Source: Mycobacteriales bacterium
GTDB taxonomy: Bacteria; Actinomycetota; Actinomycetes; DATLTS01
Direction: 5' to 3'
DNA length: 64,000 nt
Assembly: GCA_035533475.1 (NCBI GenBank)
Contig: DATLTS010000025.1
Span: forward strand, 62,001 to 126,000
The first letter of the stretch is position 1, and every line of letters begins with the position of its first letter. The translations under genes and the position numbers were made by a program. Below are positions 1 through 11,508 of the stretch, piece after piece. The notes below the pieces were generated by a model. That model was not told where the DNA came from. It did not search any database and saw only the letters and a program-made list of their open reading frames with translations.

Positions 1-1141
1 CCTCGCCGACGACGGTCGACACCAGGTGCATCACATGCGAGTACCGCTCGACGCTCATGAAGTCGACGACGTCGACACTGCCCGGACGACAGACCCGCCC
101 CAGGTCGTTGCGGCCGAGGTCCACGAGCATGACGTGCTCGCTGCGTTCCTTGGGGTCGGCCAGCAGCTCGGTGGCCAGGAGGGCGTCCGCCTCGGGGGTG
201 GCGCCGCGCGGCCGGGTGCCGGCGATCGGGTGGAGCAGCGCCCGACCCGCGGTCACCTTGACCAGCGCCTCCGGTGAGGAGCCGACCACGTCGAGGTCCC
301 CGAAGCGCAACAGATACATGTAGGGACTCGGGTTCGACGCACGCAGGACCCGGTAGATGTCGAACGCGTCGGCCGCCGTGGGCGCCGCGAAACGCTGGCT
401 CAGGACCACCTGGAAGATGTCGCCCGCGAAAATGTGCTCCTTCGCGGTCCGGACGGCGTCGAGGAACTGCTGTCTCGACATGTTCGTCGAGTGCTCCGGC
501 AGGCCGCTCGGACTCAGGGCGGCCACCGTGGACGGGGACGGCTGGCGAAGATCGGCCGTCATCCGTTCCAGTCGCTCGACGGCGTCGTCGTAGCCCGCGT
601 CGGCGGATGGTGCCCCAGGCACGACGTTGGCGATGAGCATCAGCGAGCCGTCGGTGTGGTCGAGCACCGCCAGGTCCGCCGCCAGCAACAACATGATCTC
701 CGGGATCGGCAGGTCCGCTTCGGCGTGCTCCGGCAGCCGCTCGAGCCGGCGCACGACGTCGTAGCCGAGGAAGCCGACCAGCCCACCGGTGAGCGGGGGG
801 AGGCCGGGCGACCTGGGGGACCGCAACGCGGTCACGGTCCGGCGAAGCACCTCCAACGGGTCGCCGTCGAGGGGGACGCCGGCCGGGGGGGTGCCCAGCC
901 AGCATGCCCGGCCGTCCTGGACGGTGAGCGTCGCCGGCGAGCGGACCCCGATGAAGGAATAGCGGGACCAGACACCGCCGTGCTCCGCCGATTCCAGGAG
1001 GAAGGTGCCCGGGCGGCTCGCCGACAGTTTGCGATAGACCCCGACCGGGGTCTCGCCGTCGGCGAGCAGTGCGCGCGTGACGGGCACGACCGGTGCGGTG
1101 GCCCAGGCGGCCCGGAACTGCTCCCGGGTCGGGCTGATCAC
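1..1141 (-). CDS. trpE: anthranilate synthase component I, 5' part (C-terminus outside window)
   Basis: Catalyses chorismate plus glutamine (with TrpG) to anthranilate, the first step of tryptophan synthesis. About 380 N-terminal residues lie in the window and the reading frame is still open at base 1. Visible motifs are the feedback-site segment FLLESAEHG near residue 47, LHPIAGTRPRG in the chorismate-binding half and ERYSHVMHLVSTVVGE at the window edge, all typical of TrpE. The GTG start (VISPTREQF) was chosen because it lies 9 bp after the hisI stop, which suggests co-transcription with the histidine genes. Family assignment is secure; the exact start is an inference. Confidence 0.93.
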   Translation of the reverse strand, partial: MISPTREQFRAAWATAPVVPVTRALLADGETPVGVYRKLSASRPGTFLLESAEHGGVWSRYSFIGVRSPATLTVQDGRACWLGTPPAGVPLDGDPLEVLRRTVTALRSPRSPGLPPLTGGLVGFLGYDVVRRLERLPEHAEADLPIPEIMLLLAADLAVLDHTDGSLMLIANVVPGAPSADAGYDDAVERLERMTADLRQPSPSTVAALSPSGLPEHSTNMSRQQFLDAVRTAKEHIFAGDIFQVVLSQRFAAPTAADAFDIYRVLRASNPSPYMYLLRFGDLDVVGSSPEALVKVTAGRALLHPIAGTRPRGATPEADALLATELLADPKERSEHVMLVDLGRNDLGRVCRPGSVDVVDFMSVERYSHVMHLVSTVVGE

Positions 1142-1149
1142 GCCTGATG

Positions 1150-1539
1150 TCACGGGGCGCCGACGGTGGCTTCGAGCACCTGCCGGTCGAAGCACGTCCG
1201 GTCCCCGGTGTGACAGGCGGCGCCGACCTGATCCACCCGGACCAGCACGGTGTCGGCATCGCAGTCGAGCGCCACGGCCTTTACCCACTGCTGGTGCCCG
1301 GAGGTCTCCCCCTTGACCCAGTACGCTCGGCGACTACGAGACCAGTAGGTCGCTCGACCGGTCGTGAGGGTGCGGTGCAGGGCTTCGTCATCCATCCAAC
1401 CGACCATGAGCACTTCGCCGGTGTCGTACTGCTGGGCGACCGCGGGAAAGAGGCCATCACGGTCCCGCTTGAGCCGAACGGCGATCTCCGGATCGAGGTT
1501 CGACGGGCGGGCGGGGGGAACCGAAGATTCAACGGACAC
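1150..1539 (-). CDS. hisI: phosphoribosyl-AMP cyclohydrolase
   Basis: Opens the adenine ring of phosphoribosyl-AMP, the third step of histidine synthesis (cytoplasmic, zinc dependent). The 129-residue protein has the family landmarks [14 protein letters not shown] (about 41-54), YWSRSRR (about 65-71), GETSGHQQ (about 77-84), the metal-site Asp cluster DCDAD (about 92-96) and [10 protein letters not shown] near the C-terminus. There is no HisE domain, so it is monofunctional, as is usual in actinobacteria. The frame is open further upstream, but the residues there are Arg/Pro-rich and unlike the family. The GTG start at 1539 gives the normal length. It is separated from hisF by an oppositely oriented gene and probably has its own promoter in the 89-bp divergent gap. 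Confidence 0.95.
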   Translation of the reverse strand: MSVESSVPPARPSNLDPEIAVRLKRDRDGLFPAVAQQYDTGEVLMVGWMDDEALHRTLTTGRATYWSRSRRAYWVKGETSGHQQWVKAVALDCDADTVLVRVDQVGAACHTGDRTCFDRQVLEATVGAP

Positions 1540-1628
1540 CGCACCATTGTGTCCCGGGAGCGCCACCACCCGAGCCGGGGAGGGGACAACTGACGCCGAC
1601 CCGAGGGCGGTCCGAACCGCGAACGCGG

Positions 1629-3257
1629 GTGAGCCGGGGGCAGGCGCTGATCGCGCTGTGCGTCGCCGCGGCCGTCGTCGAGGCGTTGCTCGTCGTCCTG
1701 CTCGGGCCCGCGGCGGCGATCGCCCTGGCCCCCCAGGTGAGTGGACTTGCACCGATCGGCGTGTTCCACGACCTGCGCTGGCTGCTCGTGTTCACCGACT
1801 CGTGGACGACGTTCGGATTCGAGCTGGGGGCCCTGCTCGTCGTGCGCACGGTGTTCACCGCGGCCTGCGTCCGGCTGGCCTGGCCGGCCGGGCGGGCGGC
1901 TCCCTCCTGGCGCTCCCTGCTGCTCCGATCGCTGTCGATCACGTTGGTCACCGGTGTGCTGCTCTTCCCGTTCGCCAGCCTGCTGTTCGGGATGGCCGTC
2001 GTCTCGGTGTCGTGGTTCTTCCTCGGCGCGTTCCCGGCGGTGATCGCGATCTGTCTCGTGACGGCGCATGGGAGTGCCACCTCGTGGTGGCGCCGGGCTC
2101 CGGCGCTGGCCGCAGTCGGATGGGCCGGAGCGAGCCTGCTCGTCATGACCGTGACCGGAGGTCTCGCGGTCGCGGCCAGCTCGCCGGCGGCGGTCCTGTG
2201 GGTCGCAGCCGGTGGAGCATTCAACGGGTTCGCGTGGCTCCGCCTCGTGCCCGCCGTGGTCACCGGCCGGCGCCGGGTGCGATTCGCCCCGGTGGCCCCG
2301 GTCGCCCTGGCGGCATCCCTCGCCCTGGTCGTCGGCGTGGTCACGGTGATGGTGCACAACGGGCACAGCCGACGCGGCCGGCCGGGTGGCACCCTCGGGC
2401 CCGCGGTATCCAGCCGGGCCCCCGGGCGGCTGGTCCTCGTCATGGCCGGCTTCGCGACGAAGTGGGACGGCAAGGCCCGGTTCGACCTCGGGCCGGGCTT
2501 CGAGGTCCGGCGGTTCTCATACCGCGGGCTCGGCCCGGACCAGCGGCCGTTGCCCTACACCTCGGGCGACACCCAGCGCACGCTGCCCCAGCTCGTCCGG
2601 CTGCTGTCCGCACAGGTCGACGCCCTCGCCGGCCACTCCGGCCAGAAAGTCAGCATCGTCGCCGAAAGCGAGGGGGCCCTCGCCGCCAAGGCCTACCTAG
2701 CCAGCGACCCGGGCGCCCCGGTGCGCGCGCTCGTCCTGCTCAGCCCGCTCATCGACCCGGCCCGGGTCTACTTCCCGCCACCGAACACGCCCGGTTGGGG
2801 GCTGGTCGGCGGCGCCGGCGCCAGGGCGCTGCTGAAGGGCCTCGACGTGACGACACCGCTGAACCTCACCGCCGACGGGCCACTCATCCGCTCGATCGAG
2901 GACCAGGGGCCACTCGTCCGCGGTTTGGTCTCCTGCCAGATCCCCGGGGTCCGCCAGCTGGCGCTCATCCCGCTCGCCGACGCCGTCGGGGCCCCGTACG
3001 GACCGGACCTCGCCATCCCGTCCGCCGTGGTCGTCGCCTTCCACGGCACCCTGTTCGCCGAGCCGGCGGTGGCCAAGCTCACCGCCGCCTTCCTCCGGGA
3101 CGGCACCGTGCCGGGCTTCCGCTGGAGGTCGGAAGTCGAGCAGGTGATCCGAGCGGCCGCCTCGCCGTGGCAGGTCCCGACCCTGCCGCTGAGCCTCAAC
3201 CCTTCCTGGCAGCAGCCGGCACCCGCCTGTAGCCAGCTCGGATCCGCCCTGGGCTGA
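1629..3257 (+). CDS. membrane protein with C-terminal alpha/beta-hydrolase-like domain
   Basis: Function unknown. The 542-residue protein starts at GTG. Its N-terminal half (about 1-250) has six or more hydrophobic segments, followed by a basic linker and a soluble half beginning near residue 270 ([15 protein letters not shown]). In the soluble half the segment [18 protein letters not shown] (about 345) looks like a serine-hydrolase nucleophile elbow, with Ala in place of the first Gly of GxSxG. A later [11 protein letters not shown] (about 475) could carry the His. So it may be a membrane-anchored esterase or lipase-like enzyme, but the catalytic Asp was not identified. It lies on the plus strand inside the minus-strand his locus, divergent from hisI and convergent with hisF (10-bp gap), and it looks like a later insertion into the operon. 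Confidence 0.75.
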   Translation: MSRGQALIALCVAAAVVEALLVVLLGPAAAIALAPQVSGLAPIGVFHDLRWLLVFTDSWTTFGFELGALLVVRTVFTAACVRLAWPAGRAAPSWRSLLLRSLSITLVTGVLLFPFASLLFGMAVVSVSWFFLGAFPAVIAICLVTAHGSATSWWRRAPALAAVGWAGASLLVMTVTGGLAVAASSPAAVLWVAAGGAFNGFAWLRLVPAVVTGRRRVRFAPVAPVALAASLALVVGVVTVMVHNGHSRRGRPGGTLGPAVSSRAPGRLVLVMAGFATKWDGKARFDLGPGFEVRRFSYRGLGPDQRPLPYTSGDTQRTLPQLVRLLSAQVDALAGHSGQKVSIVAESEGALAAKAYLASDPGAPVRALVLLSPLIDPARVYFPPPNTPGWGLVGGAGARALLKGLDVTTPLNLTADGPLIRSIEDQGPLVRGLVSCQIPGVRQLALIPLADAVGAPYGPDLAIPSAVVVAFHGTLFAEPAVAKLTAAFLRDGTVPGFRWRSEVEQVIRAAASPWQVPTLPLSLNPSWQQPAPACSQLGSALG

Positions 3258-3267
3258 CGCCACGAGC

Positions 3268-4029
3268 TCAGCGGCGAACCGGCAGCCCCGCAGCCGCGAG
3301 TGCGCTCTTGACCTGCGCGATCCGCAGAACACCGAAGTGGAACACGCTCGCGGCAAGCACCGCGTCGGCGCCGGCCCGGACCGCAGCCGGGAAGTCCTCG
3401 GCGGTGCCCGCGCCACCGCTGGCGATGAGCGGCACGTGCACGACACCCCGGACCGCGGAGATCAACTCGAGGTCGAAACCGGCCCGGGTGCCGTCGGCGT
3501 CCATCGAGTTGAGCAAGATCTCGCCGGCCCCCAGCGCCGCGCCCTGCGCGGCCCAGGCGACCGCGTCGAGGCCCGTTCCGCGGCGCCCGCCGTGCGTCGT
3601 CACCTCGAACCCGCTCGCCGTCGGGCCCCGGCGGGCGTCGACGGAAAGCACGACGCATTGCGCTCCGAAGCGTTCGGCCAACTCGGAGAGGAGGGCCGCC
3701 CGCTCGACCGCCGCCGTGTTGACCCCGACCTTGTCCGCGCCGGCCCGCAGCAACCGATCGGCGTCGGCCACGCTGCGCACGCCCCCACCGACGGTGAGGG
3801 GGATGAATACGGCTTCCGCAGTGCGGGCCACGGCGTTAAAGATGGGATCGCGCCCGACGCTGGAGGCGGTGATGTCGAGAAACACCAGTTCGTCGGCGCC
3901 CTCGCGGTTGTAGACCCGGGCCATCTCCACCGGGTCCCCCGCGTCGACGAGGTCCACGAAGTTCACGCCCTTGACGACCCGGCCGCCATCGACGTCGAGG
4001 CATGGGATCACCCGGACGGCGAGGCTCAC
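3268..4029 (-). CDS. hisF: imidazole glycerol phosphate synthase, cyclase subunit
   Basis: With HisH it converts PRFAR and glutamine-derived ammonia to imidazole glycerol phosphate and AICAR. The protein is 253 residues, normal for the family, and folds as a (beta/alpha)8 barrel. It starts [21 protein letters not shown], where the Asp of CLDVD is the first catalytic acid. The second acid is in LSVDARRG near residue 131. Phosphate-binding loops are seen in LTVGGGVRS and IASGGAG. The GTG start overlaps the hisA stop by 4 bp (GTGA), which implies translational coupling. It ends 10 bp from the convergent hydrolase gene. Confidence 0.97.
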   Translation of the reverse strand: MSLAVRVIPCLDVDGGRVVKGVNFVDLVDAGDPVEMARVYNREGADELVFLDITASSVGRDPIFNAVARTAEAVFIPLTVGGGVRSVADADRLLRAGADKVGVNTAAVERAALLSELAERFGAQCVVLSVDARRGPTASGFEVTTHGGRRGTGLDAVAWAAQGAALGAGEILLNSMDADGTRAGFDLELISAVRGVVHVPLIASGGAGTAEDFPAAVRAGADAVLAASVFHFGVLRIAQVKSALAAAGLPVRR

Positions 4030-4742
4030 GACGCGACCGCCGCGAGCGCCTGCGCAAGTGTGAACGCGCCCGCGTAGAGCGCCTTGCCGACGATCACCCC
4101 TTCGATCCCGCGGATCGATCGAACCGCCCGCAGGTCGTCGAGGCTCGCGATCCCGCCGCTGGCGACGATCGGCCGGTCGGTCGCGGCGCAGACGCTGCGC
4201 AGCAATTCGAGGTTCGGGCCGGTCAGCGTCCCGTCCCGGCGGACGTCGGTGACGACGTAGCGGGCGCAACCGTCGCGGTCGAGCCGCTCGAGGACCTCGA
4301 AGAGCTCCCCGCCCGGGCGCGTCCACCCGCGGCCGGAAAGCGTCGTCCCGCGCACATCCAATCCGACGGCGACCCGATCCCCCACTCGGGCGATCGCCGC
4401 CCGTAGCCAATCCGGGTCCTCGAGAGCCGCCGTGCCGACGTTGACCCGAGCCGCGCCGGTGGCCAGGGCCGAAGCCAGCGAGGCGTCGTCGCGGATACCG
4501 CCGGACAGCTCGACCGCCACCTCGACCTGCGCCACGATGTCCGCGAGCAGGGTGGCGTTCGATCCCCGACCGAACGCCGCGTCCAGGTCGACCAGGTGAA
4601 TCCATCGAGCGCCGTCGCGCTGCCACGCCAGAGCGGCCTCGAGCGGATCCCCGTACTCGGTCGCACTGCCGGCGGCGCCCTGGACGAGCCGCACGGCCCG
4701 GCCGCCGGCGACGTCGACGGCCGGCAACAGCTCGAAGCTCAC
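4026..4742 (-). CDS. hisA: phosphoribosyl isomerase A (HisA, possibly bifunctional HisA/TrpF)
   Basis: Isomerises ProFAR to PRFAR in histidine synthesis. Actinobacterial orthologues (PriA) often also carry the TrpF reaction of tryptophan synthesis, and the nearby trpE makes that attractive here, but dual activity is inferred. The 238-residue barrel begins [22 protein letters not shown], with the first catalytic Asp in PAVD, and has the second in [14 protein letters not shown]. Other landmarks are [13 protein letters not shown] and [13 protein letters not shown]. The GTG start overlaps hisH by 4 bp, and the stop overlaps hisF by 4 bp. Confidence 0.95.
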   Translation of the reverse strand: MSFELLPAVDVAGGRAVRLVQGAAGSATEYGDPLEAALAWQRDGARWIHLVDLDAAFGRGSNATLLADIVAQVEVAVELSGGIRDDASLASALATGAARVNVGTAALEDPDWLRAAIARVGDRVAVGLDVRGTTLSGRGWTRPGGELFEVLERLDRDGCARYVVTDVRRDGTLTGPNLELLRSVCAATDRPIVASGGIASLDDLRAVRSIRGIEGVIVGKALYAGAFTLAQALAAVAS

Positions 4743-5350
4743 GACAGACTGCCCACCCAATTGGCTAGCACGCCGGCCCCGGCGTCGGCCGACTTCTCGG
4801 GATGGAACTGGGTTCCGGTGACCGGCCCGGCTTCGACCGCGGCGACGAAACGCTCGCCGTGGGTGGACCAGGTCACCTGCGCGCCGAGGGCCTCCAGGGC
4901 CGCGAAGGAGTGGACGAAGTAGAAGCGTTCGGATTCGACGCCTGCGAACAGGGCTGAGCCCACCGGTGGTTCGACGGTGTTCCAGCCCATGTGCGGAAGG
5001 ATCGGGGCGAGCAGCTGGCGCACCGTACCGTCGAACACCCCGAGGCCGGGGCGGCGCGCCCCGTGCTCCACCCCCAGCCCGAACAGGATCTGGAGCCCGA
5101 CGCAAATCCCGAATACCGGCCGGCCCGCGTCCAGCCGGGACCGGATCGCCCGGTCGCTTCCGGTCCGCTCGATCCCGTCCATGCATGCCGCGAACGCGCC
5201 GACACCGGGGACGACGAGACCGTCGGCGGCGGCGACCGCGTCCTGATCCGCCGTCACCGTGACGTCCGCGCCGACCCGGTCGAGCGCCCGCTCGGCGGAA
5301 CGCAGGTTGCCCGAGCCGTAGTCGAGCACGACCACCGTCGGTCGGCTCAC
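4739..5350 (-). CDS. hisH: imidazole glycerol phosphate synthase, glutaminase subunit
   Basis: Class-I glutamine amidotransferase that feeds ammonia to HisF. The 203-residue protein shows [18 protein letters not shown] at the N-terminus, the nucleophile Cys in [11 protein letters not shown] and the His-Glu pair in [11 protein letters not shown]. The frame is open upstream to 5389, but the GTG at 5350 gives the family-typical start ([15 protein letters not shown]). It lies 10 bp downstream of the hisB stop and overlaps hisA by 4 bp. Confidence 0.96.
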   Translation of the reverse strand: MSRPTVVVLDYGSGNLRSAERALDRVGADVTVTADQDAVAAADGLVVPGVGAFAACMDGIERTGSDRAIRSRLDAGRPVFGICVGLQILFGLGVEHGARRPGLGVFDGTVRQLLAPILPHMGWNTVEPPVGSALFAGVESERFYFVHSFAALEALGAQVTWSTHGERFVAAVEAGPVTGTQFHPEKSADAGAGVLANWVGSLS

Positions 5351-5360
5351 GACGGCCTGG

Positions 5361-8316
<2,956 letters not shown>

Positions 8317-8396
8317 GGACCCTCCCCTGTTCTGCGCCGGCGAGCCACCAGCCTAAGCGAGGCAGCTCATCCGGGGCCGACTGGTTGGATGGCACC

Positions 8397-8927
8397 GTGC
8401 AGCTCCGTCTCGAAGTCGCCGCCGGCGCGGTCACCGTGGCCGTCCTCGTGCTGCTCGGTGCCCCGCTCGGGCTGTTCTGGGCGGCGATCTCCCCCAAGGT
8501 CCTCGACGGGTTCGGGGAGAACAACGCCTTCTTCGCGGCCGACGGCTACTTCCTGCTCGCCAGCCTCCTGGTCGGCATCTCGTGCGGCGTCGTCGCCTAC
8601 TCGTTCACCCGCTATCGCGGGCCCGGGGTCGCCGCCGGTCTCGCCGGCGGGGGCATCCTCGCCGCGCTGATCGCCGATCGGGTGGGAGCCCGGGTCCGGC
8701 TGAGCACCCTCGAAGACGCTCGGCCGGTCTCGACCAGCATCAAGATCGTCGGGTACGGGCTGCACCACTACGTCGGGGTGACCGCCGAGCCGGTCTACGT
8801 CGGGTGGGCGTTCGCGGCGGTTCTCACCTACGGAATCCTCGTCGGGTTCTGGTCCGGGGCCGGGCCGCTGCCTGGCGCGACCGTCAGCGCAACGTGGCCC
8901 GCCGGAACGCCCAGGTCGCCGCGGTGA
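8397..8927 (+). CDS. small integral membrane protein, unknown function
   Basis: About 176 residues with four hydrophobic helices: AVTVAVLVLLGAPLGLFWAAI, YFLLASLLVGISCGVVAYSF, AAGLAGGGILAALIA and VGWAFAAVLTYGILVGF. The layout (a first helix, a loop rich in acidic residues, then helices) resembles the DUF2567 type of actinobacterial membrane protein, but this is a weak impression. The start could be GTG 8397 or an in-frame TTG at 8385. GTG is preferred because GGATGG lies just upstream. Its 3' end overlaps the convergent ABC permease gene by 44 bp. Confidence 0.72.
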   Translation: MQLRLEVAAGAVTVAVLVLLGAPLGLFWAAISPKVLDGFGENNAFFAADGYFLLASLLVGISCGVVAYSFTRYRGPGVAAGLAGGGILAALIADRVGARVRLSTLEDARPVSTSIKIVGYGLHHYVGVTAEPVYVGWAFAAVLTYGILVGFWSGAGPLPGATVSATWPAGTPRSPR

Positions 8928-9693
8928 GAGCCACCACCGCGACCGCAGCGCAGCCGGCGAGGTGCCCGCCGATGCCCACCCAATCCGGACTGCGCAGAAA
9001 GGACCCGGCGAGCGCGTCCACGGCGTACGTCGACGGGACGGCCGCCCGGACCGCCTGCAGTGCTCCGGGCAGCCGGTGCGCCGGGTAGATGCCCAGGAAG
9101 AGCACGATCGTCATGCCGAGCTGACCGGCCAGGGTCGCCAGTTCGGGACGGGGCAACACCAGGCCCAGGAAGGCACCCAAACCGGCCAGGGCGGCCCCGG
9201 CGAACACCACCGCAGGGAACACGAACCACAGATGACCAAGCGGCAGACCGTAGAGCAGCGCACCGGCAACCGCGGTCACGGCCGCCCCTGGCACCGTGAA
9301 GGTGGCATAGCTGGCCGCCGTGCCGAGCACGACGGCGGCTGGCGGGACGGGCAGGGCGGCGTAGTAGTCGAAGCCGCGGCCGGCCCGCAGTGCGCCGAAG
9401 CGCTGAGCGAGCAGGTTGAGGGCAACGAAAGCGACCACCAGGACCGTGGCCCCGGCGACGATGCCCTGCCTCGTCAACTCATTCGACCGGTCGACGAAGC
9501 CGCGGACCAGCACCAGGATGCCCAAGGACTGAAGGGTCGCCACGAACAGCAGCGGTGCGCGGGCGGCCCGCGCCCGGGACAGCTGCCCGGCATAGACCGC
9601 CGCGGTTCCCGCGATCAGCCCCGGGCCGCCGGCCCGGGGCGGGCTACCCGTCCGGGGCGCCGTGGCCAGCCCCGCGACGCGGGTGCTACTCAC
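8884..9693 (-). CDS. ABC-2 type transporter permease
   Basis: A 269-residue membrane protein with about six helices, for example LLFVATLQSLGILVLV, GIVAGATVLVVAFVALNLLA, ALAGLGAFLGLVL, LGMTIVLFLGIYPA and the C-terminal AAVAVVALTAATWAF. The loop ...PSTYAVDALAGSFL near the C-terminus is typical of ABC-2 drug, lipid or polysaccharide exporters. The GTG start overlaps the ATPase stop by 4 bp, so the two form one exporter operon. The substrate cannot be deduced. Confidence 0.88.
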   Translation of the reverse strand: MSSTRVAGLATAPRTGSPPRAGGPGLIAGTAAVYAGQLSRARAARAPLLFVATLQSLGILVLVRGFVDRSNELTRQGIVAGATVLVVAFVALNLLAQRFGALRAGRGFDYYAALPVPPAAVVLGTAASYATFTVPGAAVTAVAGALLYGLPLGHLWFVFPAVVFAGAALAGLGAFLGLVLPRPELATLAGQLGMTIVLFLGIYPAHRLPGALQAVRAAVPSTYAVDALAGSFLRSPDWVGIGGHLAGCAAVAVVALTAATWAFRRATLR

Positions 9694-10649
9694 ACCCGCT
9701 CCAGGTCGTCGTCACGACCGCCGAGCGACAGGTAGACGTCCTCGAGGCTCGGCGTCGCCAGAGTGAAATCGTCGAGTGCCTCGAAGGCCGGCCCGGCAAG
9801 CAGAGCGGCCAGCGCCGCGCCCGCCTCCGACTGCGCCAACCGGGTGCTCCATCGCCGGCCGGCGATCACCGCCCCGGCCGCGAGTTGCAGCACGGTGGCG
9901 TCCTCCCTCGGGGGGTCATGCCGCCAGATCAGGTCGAGCCGAACCTCGCTGCTCAGCGCGGCCTTGAGCCGACCCGGCGAATCGCAAGCGATCACCCGGC
10001 CCCGGTCCAAGACGGCGACGCGATCGAGAACCGTCTCGGCCTCCAGCACGTTGTGCGTGACCAGCACGACCGTCGTGCCCGACTCGGCCCGCCGACGTTC
10101 CAGCGCGAGCCAGACGGCGCGGCGGCCGGTGGGGTCGAGGCCGGTCGTCGGCTCGTCGAGCACGAGGACGGGCCGGCGCGCCGCGAGGGCCGTGGCGACC
10201 CCGGCGAGTCGGCGCTGCCCGCCGGAGAGCCGGCGCAGGGTCCGACCGGCGAGATCCGTGAGCCCGAGCTCGTCGAGCAGTTCTGCGGTCTCGGTGAGCG
10301 CAGCCCGCCGGGACAGGCCGCGCAACCGGCCGGTGGTCTCGACCGCACGCCCGACGGTGAGCTCGTCGAGGGCGAGCTCGTCCTGCGCGAGGTAAGCGGC
10401 CCAGCCGCTCGCGAGTTGCGGCCGGCCGGCGATGTCCGTTCCGAACAGCTTGATCGACCCGGTGTCCGGCGGGGCGAGGCCCATGAGCATCCGAACCAGC
10501 GTCGTCTTGCCCGCACCGTTGGGGCCCAGAAGCCCGAAAACCTCACCCGGCCCGATGTCGAGATCCACCCGGTCCACGGCCAGGACCGCGTCGCGACCAC
10601 GGGCCCGGTAACTGCGGGTCACCCCGCGGACCTCATAGCTCGCGTCCAT
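9690..10649 (-). CDS. ABC transporter ATP-binding protein
   Basis: The 319-residue ATPase energises the adjacent ABC-2 permease. It has Walker A GPNGAGKTT (about residue 44), the signature LSGGQRRLAG (about 145), Walker B VLVLDEPTTGLDP (about 165) and the switch His in VLVTHNVLEAETV. About 100 residues follow the core domain, as in DrrA/CcmA-like exporters. The start is ATG. The gene probably begins its own two-gene transcription unit; the 110-bp gap upstream contains an 6-bp inverted repeat (CAGGGT/ACCCTG at 10685-10699) of uncertain meaning. Confidence 0.92.
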   Translation of the reverse strand: MDASYEVRGVTRSYRARGRDAVLAVDRVDLDIGPGEVFGLLGPNGAGKTTLVRMLMGLAPPDTGSIKLFGTDIAGRPQLASGWAAYLAQDELALDELTVGRAVETTGRLRGLSRRAALTETAELLDELGLTDLAGRTLRRLSGGQRRLAGVATALAARRPVLVLDEPTTGLDPTGRRAVWLALERRRAESGTTVVLVTHNVLEAETVLDRVAVLDRGRVIACDSPGRLKAALSSEVRLDLIWRHDPPREDATVLQLAAGAVIAGRRWSTRLAQSEAGAALAALLAGPAFEALDDFTLATPSLEDVYLSLGGRDDDLERV

Positions 10650-10759
10650 GCATCCCTTCGCCCCGGCCGGGGGCCGGCCGGACTCAGGGTACGACCCTGC
10701 GCTCGGGGCGAATCGGTTGCCGGCGGCGCCCCGCCCGGTCGACCGGTTGCGTCAGATCG

Positions 10760-11488
10760 TCATCTCTCGCGCCGACCGCCGATCCCGTGCTCGGCGATCG
10801 GGCCGACGGTGACGTGCCGCATCGACATTTCCTCGGCCAGCGGGCGCAGCGCCCCGAGCGCGGACCGCCACGCGCCAGGCGCCGAGTGAAAATCGGAGTC
10901 GTGCAGCACCGCCGTGCCGCCGGACAGGATTCCTCGACCGAGCTCGTCCAGCACCGACTGCGGGGTAGCCGAGCGCGTCCAATCCCGACCCCAGGCGGTC
11001 CAGAGCACAGGGCGCAGACCGAGCCTGCGAGCTGCGACGAGAGCCGGCCCGGACAGCACGCCGTACGGCGGCCGGAACCAGACCGGGGGGTGCCCGAACC
11101 GATCCCCCACCGTGTCCCGCGCCCGACGCAGATCGTCGGCGGCGGCCCGGGGGGTGCGGGCGATGAGGTAGCGGTGCTCGTCGCCGTGCACCCCGATCTC
11201 ATGACCGGCCGCGGCGATCTCGTCCAGCAAACGAGGAGAGCGCCGGACCTGCTCGCCGAGCACGAAGAACGTTGCCTTCCAACCGAGCTCATCGAGCTCT
11301 GCGAGAAACAACGGGGTCGCTATGGGGTCCGGGCCGTCGTCGAAGGTCAGCGCCAGATGTCCGGGCCGTCCGATTCCGGCGAGCCGCGGCCAGACGGCGA
11401 GCCGCACCGGCGCCAGCCAGGTGACGGCCGGCCCGACCTGGCCGATCGCCACCGAGCCCGCCAGAACAGCGAGTCGACGCGCGGACAC
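10760..11488 (-). CDS. polysaccharide deacetylase family protein
   Basis: Carbohydrate-esterase-4 (NodB-like) fold, 242 residues. Metal and catalytic motifs are LALTFDDGPD (about 48), the His motif EIGVHGDEHRYL (about 97) and FRPPYGVLSG (about 130). The last motif region includes TAVLHDSDFH. An N-terminal hydrophobic stretch (RRLAVLAGSVAIGQVGPAVTWL) could be a signal or anchor, which would place the enzyme outside the membrane acting on cell-wall or exopolysaccharide sugars. The frame is open much further upstream into dnaE. GTG 11488 is chosen because GGAGGT sits 4 bp before it. It follows dnaE by 20 bp. Confidence 0.9.
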   Translation of the reverse strand: MSARRLAVLAGSVAIGQVGPAVTWLAPVRLAVWPRLAGIGRPGHLALTFDDGPDPIATPLFLAELDELGWKATFFVLGEQVRRSPRLLDEIAAAGHEIGVHGDEHRYLIARTPRAAADDLRRARDTVGDRFGHPPVWFRPPYGVLSGPALVAARRLGLRPVLWTAWGRDWTRSATPQSVLDELGRGILSGGTAVLHDSDFHSAPGAWRSALGALRPLAEEMSMRHVTVGPIAEHGIGGRRER

Positions 11489-11508
11489 GGGCACCTCCGC
11501 GAGGGACG

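Noticed and set aside
10685-10699. CAGGGT-ACG-ACCCTG hairpin as an intrinsic terminator
   Set aside because: Short stem, no following T-run; cannot be called a terminator.
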